DNA of 64,000 nucleotides from Bradyrhizobiaceae bacterium PARB1 (GTDB taxonomy: Bacteria; Pseudomonadota; Alphaproteobacteria; Rhizobiales; Xanthobacteraceae), in NCBI GenBank assembly GCA_002256345.1, contig NKIY01000003.1:186001-250000 (forward strand), written 5' to 3'. The notes under the pieces were generated by a model. That model made no database searches. It worked only from the letters and a program-made list of their open reading frames with translations, and had not been told where the DNA came from. The translations under genes were made by a program, and so were the position numbers. Below, piece by piece: positions 19,423 through 27,881 of the stretch (positions are counted from its first letter, which is position 1; each line of letters begins with the position of its first letter).

Positions 19423-20631
19423 TCAGTCCTTGCGGGTCTCGCCGACGCCAGCCGCATTGGCTTCCCTGCCCGGCACCTTGGTCAGGCCGGTTGCGGGATC
19501 CACGGTCACATCGATAGTCTTCACCACCTGTCCCGGCTTCGCCTTCTGCAGACCGTCGAGAATGACGCGGTCGCCTTCCCTGGCGCCGTCATCCACCAGC
19601 CAGTTCGGGCCGATTGCCTGCGCTACTTTCAGCACGCGCTGTTCTGCTTTGCCGTCCTTGTCCACGAACATTGCCACCGCCTCGCCGCGCGGATTGCGCG
19701 ACACTGCGCGCTGCGGAATCAGGATCGCCTTCGGATCGGCGCCGGCGATAACGCGCGCACGCACATACATGCCCGGCAGCAGGTTGCGCTCGGGATTGGC
19801 GAAGATCGCACGCGTCGAAACCGACCCCGTGGTTTCGTTGACGCTGGAATCGGTGAAGCCGAACTTACCCTTGTGCGAATGCGTCTTGCCGTTTTCGAGC
19901 ACCAGCTCAATCTCGACGCCGCCGCTCGGGCGCTTCAGCCGCCCACCGGCGATCTCGCTGCGAATGCGATCCATCTCCGACGTCGCCTGATCGAGATCGA
20001 CATAAACGGGATCGAGCTGCTGGATCGTGGTCATGGCATTGGCCTGGCTCGCCGTCACCAGCGCGCCGGGCGTGATCATGGATTTTCCGATGCGGCCGGA
20101 AATCGGCGCCAGCACCTTGGTGCGATCCAGCGCGATCGCCGCCGTATCGCGATTGGCTTCTGCGGATTTCAGATCGGCCTCGCCCTGCTTGTAGGAGGCC
20201 ATCGCACTGTCGACATCCTGCTGGCTTGCCGCATTGGTCTTCAGCAGTTGCGCCTTGCGCTCGGCAACCAGCCGCACCAGCGTGAGATTGGCCTGCGCCT
20301 TCAGCACGGTCGCTTCCGCGCTTTCCAGCGCAGCCTGATATTGCACGGGATCGATCTGGTAGAGCAGCTCGCCTTCCTTGACCTCGGCGCCTTCGGTGAA
20401 AACACGCTTCTGCAGGATGCCCGTGACCTGCGGCCGCACTTCGGAAACCTGATGGGCGACGACGCGTCCCGGCAGCACGGTGGACACGACAGCTTCCTGC
20501 GGCTTCAGCGCCATCACGCCGACTTCCGGCGGCGGCGGCGCCTTCGCTTCCGATGCAGGCTTGCCACAACCCGCCAGCGCGAGAAGACCGATCAGAACCA
20601 GCGGACGACCAATTCCAGAAGCCATTACCAT
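19423..20631 (-). CDS. RND efflux periplasmic adaptor (membrane fusion protein), lipoprotein
   Basis: About 402 residues. The N-terminus is hydrophobic and ends in the lipobox LALAGCGK, so the protein should be a lipid-anchored AcrA/MexA-type adaptor. Visible are the lipoyl/barrel-sandwich halves (VRPQVTGILQKRVFTEGAEVKEG, APISGRIGKSMITPGALV), a helical hairpin between them (about residues 105-175) and a beta-barrel and membrane-proximal domain. ATG 20631 or 20625 is preferred over an upstream in-frame start at 20691 because it places the lipobox at a normal distance. Its promoter region holds the TetR tandem operator. Confidence 0.92.
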   Translation of the reverse strand: MVMASGIGRPLVLIGLLALAGCGKPASEAKAPPPPEVGVMALKPQEAVVSTVLPGRVVAHQVSEVRPQVTGILQKRVFTEGAEVKEGELLYQIDPVQYQAALESAEATVLKAQANLTLVRLVAERKAQLLKTNAASQQDVDSAMASYKQGEADLKSAEANRDTAAIALDRTKVLAPISGRIGKSMITPGALVTASQANAMTTIQQLDPVYVDLDQATSEMDRIRSEIAGGRLKRPSGGVEIELVLENGKTHSHKGKFGFTDSSVNETTGSVSTRAIFANPERNLLPGMYVRARVIAGADPKAILIPQRAVSRNPRGEAVAMFVDKDGKAEQRVLKVAQAIGPNWLVDDGAREGDRVILDGLQKAKPGQVVKTIDVTVDPATGLTKVPGREANAAGVGETRKD

Positions 20632-20698
20632 CACCAATGCAAAACGGCGCCCCACACCCGCAATCCGAAACGGGCGAAGTCGCCGTGACAAAATTTTT

Positions 20699-20739
20699 GG
20701 AAACTCTCTGGTTTCCTCACCGGAAACTTGCTAGTTTCC
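20699..20739. promoter_or_regulatory. Tandem palindromic operator between RND pump and TetR regulator
   Basis: Two 18-base sites, each GGAAAC, 6 bases, GTTTCC: GGAAACTCTCTGGTTTCC (20699-20716) and GGAAACTTGCTAGTTTCC (20722-20739). Their centres are 23 bases apart. They lie between the divergent adaptor and TetR genes, as expected for autoregulation and pump repression. Their presence argues against the in-frame TTG start at 20728 for the regulator, since that would place the second site inside the gene. Confidence 0.8.
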
Positions 20740-20817
20740 TGTCGGGAAGTCAAGCGCCCGGCGGAACAGGCCGCTCAAGCGTTCGTGAAGCGGCGGATAG
20801 AACGGAACGAATATCGA

Positions 20818-21492
20818 ATGGTTTCATTGTCGGGCGCGCGAAAGCCGAGAGGGAACGCTTTGTCGCAACAACATGGCACGCGCGTGGCGGCTCCCGAACC
20901 CGCGATCGACCCCTCTGCCGAACGGATTGCGCATCTCCTTGCCATCGCCAAGGCGACTTTCGGCGACAAGGGTTTCGCCGCCACCACCATGGACGACATC
21001 GCCAGCGCCGCCGGCATGTCGAAAAAGACGCTCTACAAACTGTTCGACAGCAAGAGCGACCTGTTCCGCGCGATGCTGACCAAGAATCTGCAGCGCTTCG
21101 ATTTCTCGGCTGCCGCATCCAGCCCTGAATCCGCCATTGACGAACTACGCAAGGCGCTGCGCTACATCGCCGATATCGTGTTCACGCCCGAAGAAATCGC
21201 ACTTCATCGCCTGCTGATCGCGGAGCGCAAACAGTCCCCGGCCCTCGCCGCAATCTTCACCGACGTGATCTTCAACAGCGGCGCCGACGGCATCGTGAGT
21301 TGCGTCAAGCGCGTCCGGCTGCGCCCCGAACTGAGGGACGTACCGGTGAAGACGGTGGCGGATATGATGCTGGGCGCGGTGTTCAGCAACGATCATTTCC
21401 GCCTGATGGTGGACGATGGCTACGGCGTCAACCGGCGCGCGCTGCACAAGCGGATCGACCTCGCGCTCGCGACGTTTTGCGAGGAATCGTAG
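20818..21492 (+). CDS. TetR/AcrR family transcriptional regulator
   Basis: A 224-residue regulator from ATG 20818. A basic N-terminal extension precedes the TetR DNA-binding domain (about residues 35-85: ATFGDKGFAATTMDDIASAAGMSKKTLYKLF, a clear helix-turn-helix). An all-helical ligand domain follows, with a TetR_C-like C-terminus. It is transcribed away from the RND pump and most probably represses both itself and the pump through the tandem operator. Inducer unknown. Confidence 0.93.
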   Translation: MVSLSGARKPRGNALSQQHGTRVAAPEPAIDPSAERIAHLLAIAKATFGDKGFAATTMDDIASAAGMSKKTLYKLFDSKSDLFRAMLTKNLQRFDFSAAASSPESAIDELRKALRYIADIVFTPEEIALHRLLIAERKQSPALAAIFTDVIFNSGADGIVSCVKRVRLRPELRDVPVKTVADMMLGAVFSNDHFRLMVDDGYGVNRRALHKRIDLALATFCEES

Positions 21493-21510
21493 CCGAGCCA
21501 CACGCTCTAC

Positions 21511-21611
21511 TTGTCATCGCCCGACTCGACCGGGCGATCCAGTAAACACCGGCGGGTGTTTTCATCATTCCTCCCGGGTCTACCGGGCCACCGCTTTCGC
21601 GGGTGACGACA
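21511..21611. repeat. Intergenic repeat, GTCATCGCCCGAC type
   Basis: The unit has hairpin arms GTCATCGCCCGACTCGACCG followed by GGGCGAT, and further inverted pieces (CCCGGGTCTACCGGGCC) ending in GGGTGACGAC. It fills most of the 245-nt gap after the TetR gene. It resembles the element at 32453 (GTCATTGCCGGGCTTGACCC) in plan. Function is unknown. Confidence 0.6.
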
Positions 21612-21737
21612 GTCGGAGCCTATGGTGCCGACCAGACGCCACCTCCCCGCCACAATTTCTTAACCCATTGCTCACCATGGCCGGTCACACTGCGCCATCG
21701 CGCAGCATGCCGCTGCGTGGGATCGGACAGGCATGCC

Positions 21738-22157
21738 ATGTTCCAGACATTCCTGCGTTCACGCGCCCAGACCTATCTGCGCAGTATCGTCGGCGAACGC
21801 GAATTCCGCGCTCGCTCGCCTGAGCGTGACGCCGAGACCGATCGCTACCGCCTTGATGCCGTGATGGGCTCCATCGACCAGGCGCTGTCGAGCGCGGAGG
21901 CCGAACATGCCGGCCTCACCAAGCGTGTCGATGACGTGCTGGCCCGCGCCGCGGTCACGGCCGGCAATGGCGACGACGAATATCTGACCCGCGAAAGCCT
22001 CGACAGCCATCATCTCGATCTGTTCGAGACCGAGATCAAGAACGGCCAGCGCCGCATCCGCGAACTCACCGGCAGCATCGCCCATTTCAAGTTTTTGAAG
22101 AGCACCTTCCTGTCGCGCTTTCCGGACTACACACCGCAGCCGAAGGCAGATGCTTAG
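21738..22157 (+). CDS. Conserved hypothetical protein
   Basis: A 139-residue protein from ATG 21738 (MFQTFLRSRAQTYLRSIVGE). It is charged and helix-rich, with a likely coiled coil in the middle (SSAEAEHAGLTKRVDDVLARA). It has no signal peptide or membrane segment. The C-terminal half (LFETEIKNGQRRIRELTGSI) also looks helical. I do not recognise its family. It is convergent with the glycosyltransferase gene, with a hairpin between them. Confidence 0.72.
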   Translation: MFQTFLRSRAQTYLRSIVGEREFRARSPERDAETDRYRLDAVMGSIDQALSSAEAEHAGLTKRVDDVLARAAVTAGNGDDEYLTRESLDSHHLDLFETEIKNGQRRIRELTGSIAHFKFLKSTFLSRFPDYTPQPKADA

Positions 22158-22159
22158 TG

Positions 22160-22185
22160 CCTTCTCCCCGCTCGCGGGGGAGAGG
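22160..22185. repeat. Single hairpin of the CTCCCCGC family between convergent genes
   Basis: A half unit of the same family as at 15198 and 26815, with stem CTCCCCGC / GCGGGGGAG. It lies only 3 nt after one stop and 8 nt before the other, so it may act as a shared bidirectional terminator. There is no U-run, so this is weak. Confidence 0.5.
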
Positions 22186-22193
22186 CAAGAATC

Positions 22194-23429
22194 CTAACCC
22201 TGCGCCCTGCGGTCCCCGTCTTCCGGCGTGCGCCCGGCGTCCTGCGTGTCGCTCCAGCGCCGCTTGAAATTGCTGCCGTCCGGCGCCGGTCCACGGCTGC
22301 GGCGGCGCTCGCCGGTGAAGCCCTTCATATTGTCGTTCACAAAGGTCATCAGCTCGGCGCGGAAACGTTCCGCCGAAAACTTCTGCGCATGGGCGCGGCA
22401 GACGTCGCGGGAAAATTCATGCTCGCGCGCGATGAAGGCGCGCACGCATTCGGCGATGGCTTCAGGCTCACTGGCATCGAAGAACATGCCGGTGCGCAAT
22501 TCCGGCGATGCGGACACCGTCTCGCGCGCACCGCCGCGGCCCAGCGCCAGCACCGGCGCGCCTTCGGATTGCGCCTCGACGACGATGATGCCGAAATCCT
22601 CTTCTGCCGCGAAGACGAACGCCCGCGCCGTGGCCATCAATTCGCGCAAACGTTCATCGCTGACAAAGCCCGCAAAGCTGATATTCGGTCCGGCCACCGC
22701 CTTGAGCCGCTCGGCCTCAGGTCCGTCGCCGGCAACCACGAGTTTCTGATCGGGCATGCTGTTGAAGGCCTCGATGACAGCCTCGATGCGTTTGTAAGGC
22801 ACCAGCCGGCTGGCCGCGAGGAAGTGATCGCCAACAGGCAGATCCTTCGGCAACGTCGACATGGTGACCGGCGGATAGATGACCGTGGCATCGCGGCCAT
22901 AGACCTTCTTGATGCGCTTGGCGACGAAGTTCGAGTTGGCCATCATCGCATCCGGCCCATGCGCGGTGCGGGTGTCCCAGATGCGGATACGGTGCAGCAG
23001 TGCGCGCGCCAGCGCGCTCTTGAGGCCTGCGGTATAGCCTCCTTCATTGAGATATTCGTGCTGCAGATCCCAGGCATAGCGCATGGGAGAATGCACATAG
23101 GATACATGGAGCTGATTGGGGCCGGTGATGACCCCCTTGGCGACGGCGTAGCTCGACGAGATCACCAGATCGTAGCCGGACAGATCGAATTGCTCGATGG
23201 CGATCGGCATCAGCGGCAGATAGGCGCGGTGCTTCGTCCTGATGAACGGCATGCGCTGCAGGAAGCTGGTGCGCGCCTTCTTGAAGCCGATCTTCTCGCG
23301 ATCCTCAGGGGTCAGCGCATCGAACAGCGTGAAGACATCCGCATTCGGATAGCATCGCAGGATCTCGCGCAGCACCTGTTCGGCGCCGCCCAGCGTGTAG
23401 AGCCAATCATGTACGACAGCGACGCGCAT
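22194..23429 (-). CDS. Glycosyltransferase family 4 (GT-B fold)
   Basis: A 411-residue retaining glycosyltransferase. The N-terminal GT4 start (MRVAVVHDWLYTLGGAEQVL) matches a group often linked to exopolysaccharide or mannosyl transfer. The C-terminal domain (about 195-375) has the nucleotide-sugar site E-x7-E (EDFGIIVVE) and FAGFVSDERLRELMATARAFVF. The tail after about 380 is low-complexity and basic (GERRRSRGPAPDGS). No other polysaccharide genes are adjacent, so the acceptor is unknown. Confidence 0.9.
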   Translation of the reverse strand: MRVAVVHDWLYTLGGAEQVLREILRCYPNADVFTLFDALTPEDREKIGFKKARTSFLQRMPFIRTKHRAYLPLMPIAIEQFDLSGYDLVISSSYAVAKGVITGPNQLHVSYVHSPMRYAWDLQHEYLNEGGYTAGLKSALARALLHRIRIWDTRTAHGPDAMMANSNFVAKRIKKVYGRDATVIYPPVTMSTLPKDLPVGDHFLAASRLVPYKRIEAVIEAFNSMPDQKLVVAGDGPEAERLKAVAGPNISFAGFVSDERLRELMATARAFVFAAEEDFGIIVVEAQSEGAPVLALGRGGARETVSASPELRTGMFFDASEPEAIAECVRAFIAREHEFSRDVCRAHAQKFSAERFRAELMTFVNDNMKGFTGERRRSRGPAPDGSNFKRRWSDTQDAGRTPEDGDRRAQG

Positions 23430-23682
23430 CGAACCTCGAATCGGATCCTGACCAGAGCGATGACCCTTAAATAGACCAACGGCGACGTTCTACAATCGAG
23501 CCGCTACAACTTGCGTTAATTCGACCGCGACCAATTCGTAAAATTTGAGTAATCTTTTCCGCAACTGACAACCGAAAACGCGGAAGCCGAGCCCGATTGT
23601 CCGTGTGTGCGGTTGCTACGCACCTATTTTCGCAGGATACACCGCGCTTTCGCACTATTAAGGTAACCTTGAGGTTTTGCCG

Positions 23683-24627
23683 ATGATGACCCTGCGTCAG
23701 GTGGAAGTGATCCGCGCCGTGATGGTGACGGGCACCATCGGGGGCGCCGCAAAATTGCTGAATGTGTCTGCACCCGGCATCAGCCGCCTGGTGAAATATA
23801 CGGAAAAATCTCTCGGCATCCGTTTCTTCCAGCGCCAGAATGGCCGCTATTTCCCGACACCTGAAGCCCAGAGCATCTTCGAGCAGATCAACGGCGTCTA
23901 CAAGAAGGTGGACGACCTTACCGAGCTCATCTCCAAAATCGGCCAGGGCACGTTTTCGGAGCTGCGCATCGGTTCGGTGCCGTCGATCTCGCAGGTGATG
24001 GTGCCGCGCGCCATCGAGCAGGTGCGGCAGCGTTACCCCGATCTGCGCATCGACATCAATATCCTCAAGCTCGAGGAAGCCATCGACTATCTGCTGCTCG
24101 ATCGCGGCGACTGCGTCGCCATGAGCTACCGGCTCGAGCATTCCGGGCTCGACTTCCTGCCCCTCGCCTCGGGCGAACTGTTCTGCATCGTGCCGGAAGG
24201 CCATGAACTCGCCGGCCGCCAGCAGGTTTCGGCCAGGGAGATCATCAAATATCCGCTGATCGGCATCGATCCGAACGATCCCTATGGCCGCATCATGGCC
24301 GAGATCTTCGCCCGCAATAAGCTCACTTACGACATCACCATCCGCGCCCGCTTCGGCACCACGGTATGCGCGCTGGTCAAGGCCGGGCTTGGCATTGCGG
24401 TCATCGACCAGTTCACCGTCGCCCATGGCGGCTACCCCGGCGTGCACATCATCCGGATTGCCGAGCCCACGGTCTTCAACACTTATGTCGCGGTGAAACG
24501 CGGAGCGCCGCTATCCCTTCATATCGAGCATTTCATCGCCTGCCTGCGCACCGAGATGCAGGCAGTCAATCCCGGTGCCAACGCCGCCGGCAAGGCCGTT
24601 TCCCGGTCACGCAAAAAATTAACATGA
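23683..24627 (+). CDS. LysR family regulator, candidate regulator of the quinate/shikimate cluster
   Basis: A 314-residue LysR regulator. The DNA-binding domain (about residues 1-60: TLRQVEVIRAVMVTGTIGGAAKLLNVSAPGIS) and the effector domain (about 90-295) are intact. ATG 23683 is chosen because GAGG lies 8 nt upstream. It is encoded 76 nt before the quinate/shikimate dehydrogenase gene, on the same strand, and could regulate that operon. Effector ligands of the pathway (quinate, shikimate) are candidates by context only. Confidence 0.9.
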   Translation: MMTLRQVEVIRAVMVTGTIGGAAKLLNVSAPGISRLVKYTEKSLGIRFFQRQNGRYFPTPEAQSIFEQINGVYKKVDDLTELISKIGQGTFSELRIGSVPSISQVMVPRAIEQVRQRYPDLRIDINILKLEEAIDYLLLDRGDCVAMSYRLEHSGLDFLPLASGELFCIVPEGHELAGRQQVSAREIIKYPLIGIDPNDPYGRIMAEIFARNKLTYDITIRARFGTTVCALVKAGLGIAVIDQFTVAHGGYPGVHIIRIAEPTVFNTYVAVKRGAPLSLHIEHFIACLRTEMQAVNPGANAAGKAVSRSRKKLT

Positions 24628-24703
24628 TGTTATGTTTAGAGGATAACAGGGTAATTGTGTTAGAAGCTGCGGGCGCTATTCTTCGACCGGTTGTCCTGTC
24701 AAC

Positions 24704-25603
24704 ATGCAGCTTTCCAAGACCTTTACCGCCATGACCGCTTCAGTCCCGTCCGCCCGCTTCCTCACCGGCCTGCTCGGCGCGCCGATCGCGCATTCGGCGT
24801 CGCCGGCGATGCACGAGCGCGCGGCCGAGGCGATGGGCGCGCGCTGCCACTATCAGCTCATCGAAATCGCCGGCGCGGATCGCAACGAATTGCGCGGCAT
24901 TCTCGACGGGGTGCGCAAACTCGGCTTCGCCGGCATCAATGTCACCTTTCCCTACAAGGAAGCCGTGGTCGAGCTGCTCGACGAGCTTTCCCCCGGTGCC
25001 CGCGCCATCGGTGCCGTCAACACCGTCGTCGTGCGCGGTGGCAGGCTGACCGGGCACAACACCGATACATCCGGCTTCGCCCGCGCGGCGCGGGATTTTG
25101 TCACGCGCTCGCAGCGTGGCCCTGTCGCGGTGATCGGCACCGGCGGCGTCGGCAAGGCCATCGCCTTCGCGCTCGCAAGCCTGAACGTCGCCGAGATCCG
25201 CGTCTTCGACACCGACTGCGCCAAGGCCGACCAGCTCGTCGCCCAACTCGGGGATCGCCAATCCATCCGCCGCGCCGCCAGCGTCGAGGACGCCCTCGCC
25301 GGCGCCGCCGGCCTCGTCAATGGCACCCCCATCGGCATGTTGCCGGACCGCGGCACGCCGGTGCCGGACGCCCTGCTGCATGCCGGATTGTGGGTCGCCG
25401 ATGCCGTCTATTCGCCGCTATGGACGCCGCTACTCACCGCCGCCAAGGCCAAAGGCGCGCAGGTGATGACCGGCCGCGATCTTGCGATCTATCAGGCCGC
25501 CGACGCTTTTGAGCTGTTCACCGGCCTGGCGCCGTCCGCTACTGAAATGGGAATTGCTTTCGACGACGTCATGAGAAAGAGGTATGCGCTCAACGCTGCC
25601 TGA
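24704..25603 (+). CDS. Shikimate/quinate dehydrogenase (NAD-type, probably catabolic)
   Basis: A 299-residue AroE-fold enzyme. The catalytic pair is present: Lys85 in NVTFPYKEAV and Asp121 in HNTDTSGF. The Rossmann loop GTGGVGKAIA (about 145-154) is followed by an Asp169 at the end of the second strand (RVFDTDCAKADQL), where NADP-dependent AroE has Asn-Arg. An acidic residue there is typical of NAD-using quinate/shikimate dehydrogenases such as the Corynebacterium enzyme. Context (ABC importer and QuiC) supports degradation rather than biosynthesis. Met10 (24731) is an alternative start. Confidence 0.88.
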   Translation: MQLSKTFTAMTASVPSARFLTGLLGAPIAHSASPAMHERAAEAMGARCHYQLIEIAGADRNELRGILDGVRKLGFAGINVTFPYKEAVVELLDELSPGARAIGAVNTVVVRGGRLTGHNTDTSGFARAARDFVTRSQRGPVAVIGTGGVGKAIAFALASLNVAEIRVFDTDCAKADQLVAQLGDRQSIRRAASVEDALAGAAGLVNGTPIGMLPDRGTPVPDALLHAGLWVADAVYSPLWTPLLTAAKAKGAQVMTGRDLAIYQAADAFELFTGLAPSATEMGIAFDDVMRKRYALNAA

Positions 25604-25666
25604 CCAACCCAAGCGGTCACCATAAGGCCGTATCAAGACTCACGAAACGACACACCGGAGGAAATC

Positions 25667-26800
25667 ATGAAGCCCGTATTCTGGGCGAGCGTCCTGCTCG
25701 CCACTGCCCTGTCCATCCCCGCATCCGCGCAGTCGATCAAGCTCGCCAATGTCGCCGAACTCTCGGGCGGCGGCGCCACCGTCGGCAACAACTGGAAGAA
25801 CGGCATTGATCTCGCCATCGAGGAGATCAACGCTAAGGGCGGCGTGCTCGGCCGCAAGCTGGAAGTGACCCATGCGGACTCGCAGTCCAATCCCGGCGTC
25901 GCCCGTGCCCAGGTGCAGAAGGCGCTCGACGCCGAGCCTTATGTCCTGCTCGGGCCAGGCTATTCCGGCTCGGTGAAGGTGACGGCGCCGCTCGCGGCGG
26001 AAGCCGGCATCGCGCAGATCATGGGCGGCGAAGCGGCCGAACTCACCCAGGCCGGCAACAAGTTTCTGTTCCGCACCTCGTTCGGCCAGCAATCCTCGAT
26101 GCCGAAGGTCGCGAAATACATCAATGACGAGCTGAAGGCGAAATCGGTCGCCATCGTCTGGGTCAACAATGACTTCGGCAAGGGCGGGCGCGATTCCATC
26201 ACCAAGGAATTCGCCAAGTACAATATCAAGGTCGCCGCCGATCTCTCCACCGAAGCAGGGCAAGCCGACTTCGCCGCCGACGTCACCAAGATCAAGGCCG
26301 CCGCTCCGGATGCTGTCTTCGTTTACGTCAACGAGGAAGAAAGCGCGCGCATGCTCAAGGAGCTGAAGCGCCAGGGCATCACCGTGCCACTGGTCGGCGA
26401 GACCACGCTGGTCGGCCAGAAGGTGGTCGAGCTCGCCGGCGATGCGGCGAACGGCGCCCGCGGCCATGTCGGCCTCACCACCGACGCCCCGGTCGAACTC
26501 ATCAAGGCGTTTCGCGACAAGTTCGTCAAAAAGTACAACTACGTCCCCGACCATAACGGCCTCAAGGGCTGGCTGGCGATCTACATGATCAAGGCCACCA
26601 CCGAGAAGATGGGCAAGGTGGACTCCAAGGGCTTCGCCGACGCGCTGCACGGCTTCACCATCACCGCCGCCAAGGAGCCCGGCATCCTGATGGACGTCAC
26701 CTTCGACGCCAATGGCGACATCGACCGTCAGGGCTTCCTGGTCGAGATCGTCGAAGGCAAGCAGGTCGTGAAGCAGGTACTGCCGAAGCTGAACAACTAA
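25667..26800 (+). CDS. ABC transporter periplasmic substrate-binding protein (branched-chain/LivJ-like)
   Basis: A 377-residue periplasmic-binding protein with signal peptide (about 1-21, ASVLLATALSIPASAQS). It has a two-lobe LivJ-type fold (IKLANVAELSGGGATVGNNWKNG; FGKGGRDSITKEF; DGVFVY-like pieces). A strong GGAGGA ribosome site precedes the ATG. LivJ-type proteins in this group commonly bind aromatic or hydroaromatic acids as well as amino acids. Given its neighbours, quinate, shikimate or 3-dehydroshikimate is the most likely ligand, by inference. Confidence 0.9.
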   Translation: MKPVFWASVLLATALSIPASAQSIKLANVAELSGGGATVGNNWKNGIDLAIEEINAKGGVLGRKLEVTHADSQSNPGVARAQVQKALDAEPYVLLGPGYSGSVKVTAPLAAEAGIAQIMGGEAAELTQAGNKFLFRTSFGQQSSMPKVAKYINDELKAKSVAIVWVNNDFGKGGRDSITKEFAKYNIKVAADLSTEAGQADFAADVTKIKAAAPDAVFVYVNEEESARMLKELKRQGITVPLVGETTLVGQKVVELAGDAANGARGHVGLTTDAPVELIKAFRDKFVKKYNYVPDHNGLKGWLAIYMIKATTEKMGKVDSKGFADALHGFTITAAKEPGILMDVTFDANGDIDRQGFLVEIVEGKQVVKQVLPKLNN

Positions 26801-26814
26801 CAGCCTCTTTCTAA

Positions 26815-26934
26815 CCTCTCCCCGCTTGCGGGGAGAGGTCGACTGGAACGCGCGGAGCGCGTGGAAGTCGGGAGGGGGCTCTCCACATGCTCCGAGTTTG
26901 TGGAGGCTCCCTCTCCCCGCAAGCGGGGCGAGGG
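26815..26934. repeat. Paired-hairpin intergenic repeat (CCTCTCCCCGC family), copy in the ABC operon
   Basis: Palindromes at 26815-26838 (CCTCTCCCCGCTTGCGGGGA and on) and 26909-26934 enclose about 70 bases. The unit separates the binding-protein gene from the permease genes, so it may stabilise the binding-protein transcript or lower expression of the downstream genes. That effect is known for REP units in other operons and is inferred here. Confidence 0.8.
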
Positions 26935-27005
26935 AGCGCACGACCGGAGCGTCGCGACTGCCAAGCCCTTAGCTGCGCCATGAGCGCAGCATTGAGAGAA
27001 CCACC

Positions 27006-27881
27006 ATGTCCAATCTTCTCGATCTCCTGATCGCAGGTCTCGCTACCGGCGCCATTTACGCCATCGTCGCGGTCGGCTTCACGCTGCTGTGGCAGACCTC
27101 GCAGACCATCAATTTCGCCCAAGGCGAATTCGTCATGCTGCCAGCCTTCATCATGCTCGGCGTCATGCATGTCGGCGCGCCGTTCTGGGTCGCAATCCTC
27201 GTCGGCATCGCGCTCTCCATGTTGCTGCTCGGCCTCGGCTTCAAGATGCTGCTGGTCGATCCGATGCTGCGCCACGGCGTGCTGCCGCTCGCCATCGCCA
27301 CCATGGCGCTGGCCATCGGCATCAAGGAGTCAGCAAAACAGTTCTGGAGCGCGGAAGCCTCGCCCTTCCCCTCTATCGTCCCTGCCGGCGACATTTTCAT
27401 CCTCGGCCGCGCCGTGGCGCTGCAGAGCCTCGGCGTCCTCGCCGTCGCTATCATTGCGGTCACGTTGCTGACGCTGCTGCTGAACCGCACCTCCATCGGC
27501 CACCAGATGCAGGCCGCAGCACAGAACCCGACCGTCGCGCGCATCGTCGGTGTTCCCGTCGAGCGCATGATCCTGCTCACCTTCCTGATCAACGCCTTCC
27601 TCGTGGCGCTGGCCTCGCTGCTGATCACCCCGATCTACCTGGCAAAATTCTCGAATGGTGAAGTGCTCGGCCAGGCCGCCTTCATCGCCGCCATTGTCGG
27701 CGGCTTCAACCAGATCCGCGGCGCCATCGCCGGCGGTCTCCTCATCGGCGTCGTCGACAATCTCGCCGCCGCCTATGTGTCGACGCAATATCGCGCCGCC
27801 GTGCCGCTGGTGCTGCTCATCGCCATCATCCTGTTCCGTCCGCAGGGCCTGCTCGGCCGTCCCGAGGAGCGCACCGTATGA
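27006..27881 (+). CDS. ABC transporter permease, LivH-like
   Basis: A 291-residue inner-membrane permease with the LivH pattern (MSNLLDLLIAGLATGAIYA; TINFAQGEFVMLPAF; eight or so helices; PIYLAKFSNGEVLGQAAFIAA). Its stop overlaps the LivM-type gene by four bases, so the two are coupled. It should dimerise with the downstream permease to form the membrane channel of the importer. Confidence 0.92.
   Translation: MSNLLDLLIAGLATGAIYAIVAVGFTLLWQTSQTINFAQGEFVMLPAFIMLGVMHVGAPFWVAILVGIALSMLLLGLGFKMLLVDPMLRHGVLPLAIATMALAIGIKESAKQFWSAEASPFPSIVPAGDIFILGRAVALQSLGVLAVAIIAVTLLTLLLNRTSIGHQMQAAAQNPTVARIVGVPVERMILLTFLINAFLVALASLLITPIYLAKFSNGEVLGQAAFIAAIVGGFNQIRGAIAGGLLIGVVDNLAAAYVSTQYRAAVPLVLLIAIILFRPQGLLGRPEERTV

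Noticed and set aside
20728-20817. An extended start for the TetR regulator at TTG 20728
   Set aside because: It would put the second operator palindrome inside the gene and add 30 residues with no family match; ATG 20818 is used.
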